Source: Deltaproteobacteria bacterium
GTDB lineage: Bacteria; Desulfobacterota; Syntrophobacteria; Syntrophobacterales; Syntrophobacteraceae
Assembly: GCA_021813685.1 (NCBI GenBank)
Contig: JAKAJS010000162.1
Coordinates: 1-33,424 of the forward strand
DNA length: 33,424 nt
Reading direction: 5' to 3'
The notes below the pieces were generated by a model, which saw only the letters and a program-made list of their open reading frames with translations, was not told the origin of the DNA and made no database searches. Within the stretch, counting starts at the first letter, position 1. Each line of letters starts with the position of its first letter. The position numbers and the translations under genes are program-made. This document shows, piece by piece, positions 32,987 through 33,424 of the stretch.

Positions 32987-33424
32987 ATGCCCGTATTCAC
33001 CATATCCAGAGGCGCCTACAGCTACGGCAGGGAAGTTGCCGAGAAGCTCGCCCGCAAACTCAACTACGAATGCATCTCCCGCGAGATCATTCTGAGCGCC
33101 TCCAGGCTCTTCAACATTCCTGAAATGATGCTCATCCGCGCCGTCCATGATGCGCCCTCGGTTTTCGACCGCTTCAGCTACGGCAAACAACGCTACGTGG
33201 CGTACGTGCGCCAGGCCATCCTGGAAATGGTCCAGAAAGACAACGTGGTCTACCACGGGCTGGCCGGCCATTATTTCCTGCGCGGCATCCCGCACGTCAT
33301 CAAGGTTAGAATTCTTGCCGGCATGGAAGATCGGGTGGCAGAGGAAATGCGCCGGGAGTATGTTTCGGCCGAGGAAGCCCGCAGGAATCTCATTAAGGAC
33401 GACGAGGCCCGCGACGCCTGGAGC
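32987..33424 (+). CDS. Cytidylate kinase-like family protein, 3' end cut by window edge
   Basis: The first 146 codons are visible. The N-terminus MPVFTISRGAYSYGREVAEKLARKL resembles the cytidylate-kinase-like family (Cytidylate_kin2 in Pfam), in which the P-loop reads ISRG-x-S-x-GREIA and lacks the classical GKS/T. Then CISREII and a segment HYFLRGIPHVIKVRILAGMEDRV follow the usual pattern. A GGAAGAGA site nine bases before the ATG fixes the start. It is 78 bases after the kinase gene and may share its transcript. The substrate of this family is not established, so CMP kinase activity should not be assumed. Confidence 0.8.
   Translation, partial: MPVFTISRGAYSYGREVAEKLARKLNYECISREIILSASRLFNIPEMMLIRAVHDAPSVFDRFSYGKQRYVAYVRQAILEMVQKDNVVYHGLAGHYFLRGIPHVIKVRILAGMEDRVAEEMRREYVSAEEARRNLIKDDEARDAWS

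Overview
The window looks like chromosomal DNA of a Gram-negative anaerobe of the Desulfobacterota (the old Deltaproteobacteria). The reasons are the LIV-type transporter under an apparent sigma-54 promoter, an RdgC-family protein, a DUF151 nuclease, a small protein resembling a family I associate with sulfate reducers, a cytidylate-kinase-like protein, and moderately high GC. I cannot name the genus. No rRNA, tRNA or CRISPR array was found.

Left part (1-3424, minus strand): a four-gene metal ABC importer in TroABCD/SitABCD order (binding protein, ATPase, permease, permease; the last runs off the edge). A near-perfect Fur-family palindrome lies on its promoter.

Accessory island (3518-14200, mostly minus strand): one co-directional defence operon. 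It encodes a type III-like restriction subunit, its beta-class adenine methyltransferase (split by one in-frame TAA), an IetA-type AAA ATPase, the remains of an IetS-type subtilase (one TAG, catalytic domain missing), and a RelE-like/UvrD helicase fusion. The restriction, ATPase and helicase genes are intact while the methylase and protease genes are damaged. Behind it lie a BrnA-like antitoxin remnant, a small conserved protein and a VapBC pair with its own promoter and direct repeats.

Middle (14581-18170, plus strand): a DUF151 nuclease, an RdgC-like protein, an unrecognised membrane-anchored protein whose C-terminus is made of a dispersed GC-rich repeat, and a lipoprotein with a strong terminator.

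Regulon (18200-25366, plus strand): a PAS-containing sigma-54 activator is followed by a spacer holding GTACC-N6-GGTAC palindromes and a well-spaced -24/-12 promoter. Next come a MaoC-type hydratase and a branched-chain amino-acid-type ABC transporter whose two permeases are fused into one protein. The activator probably controls this adjacent operon.

Right part (25408-33424): a PAS-rich HisKA_3 histidine kinase, valS, and immediately upstream of valS a very acidic, low-complexity protein whose C-terminal helices resemble the polar organiser PopZ. The popZ-valS neighbourhood is known from Alphaproteobacteria, so this is one of the most interesting leads here. The window closes with a HAMP histidine kinase lacking a neighbouring response regulator and the start of a cytidylate-kinase-like gene.
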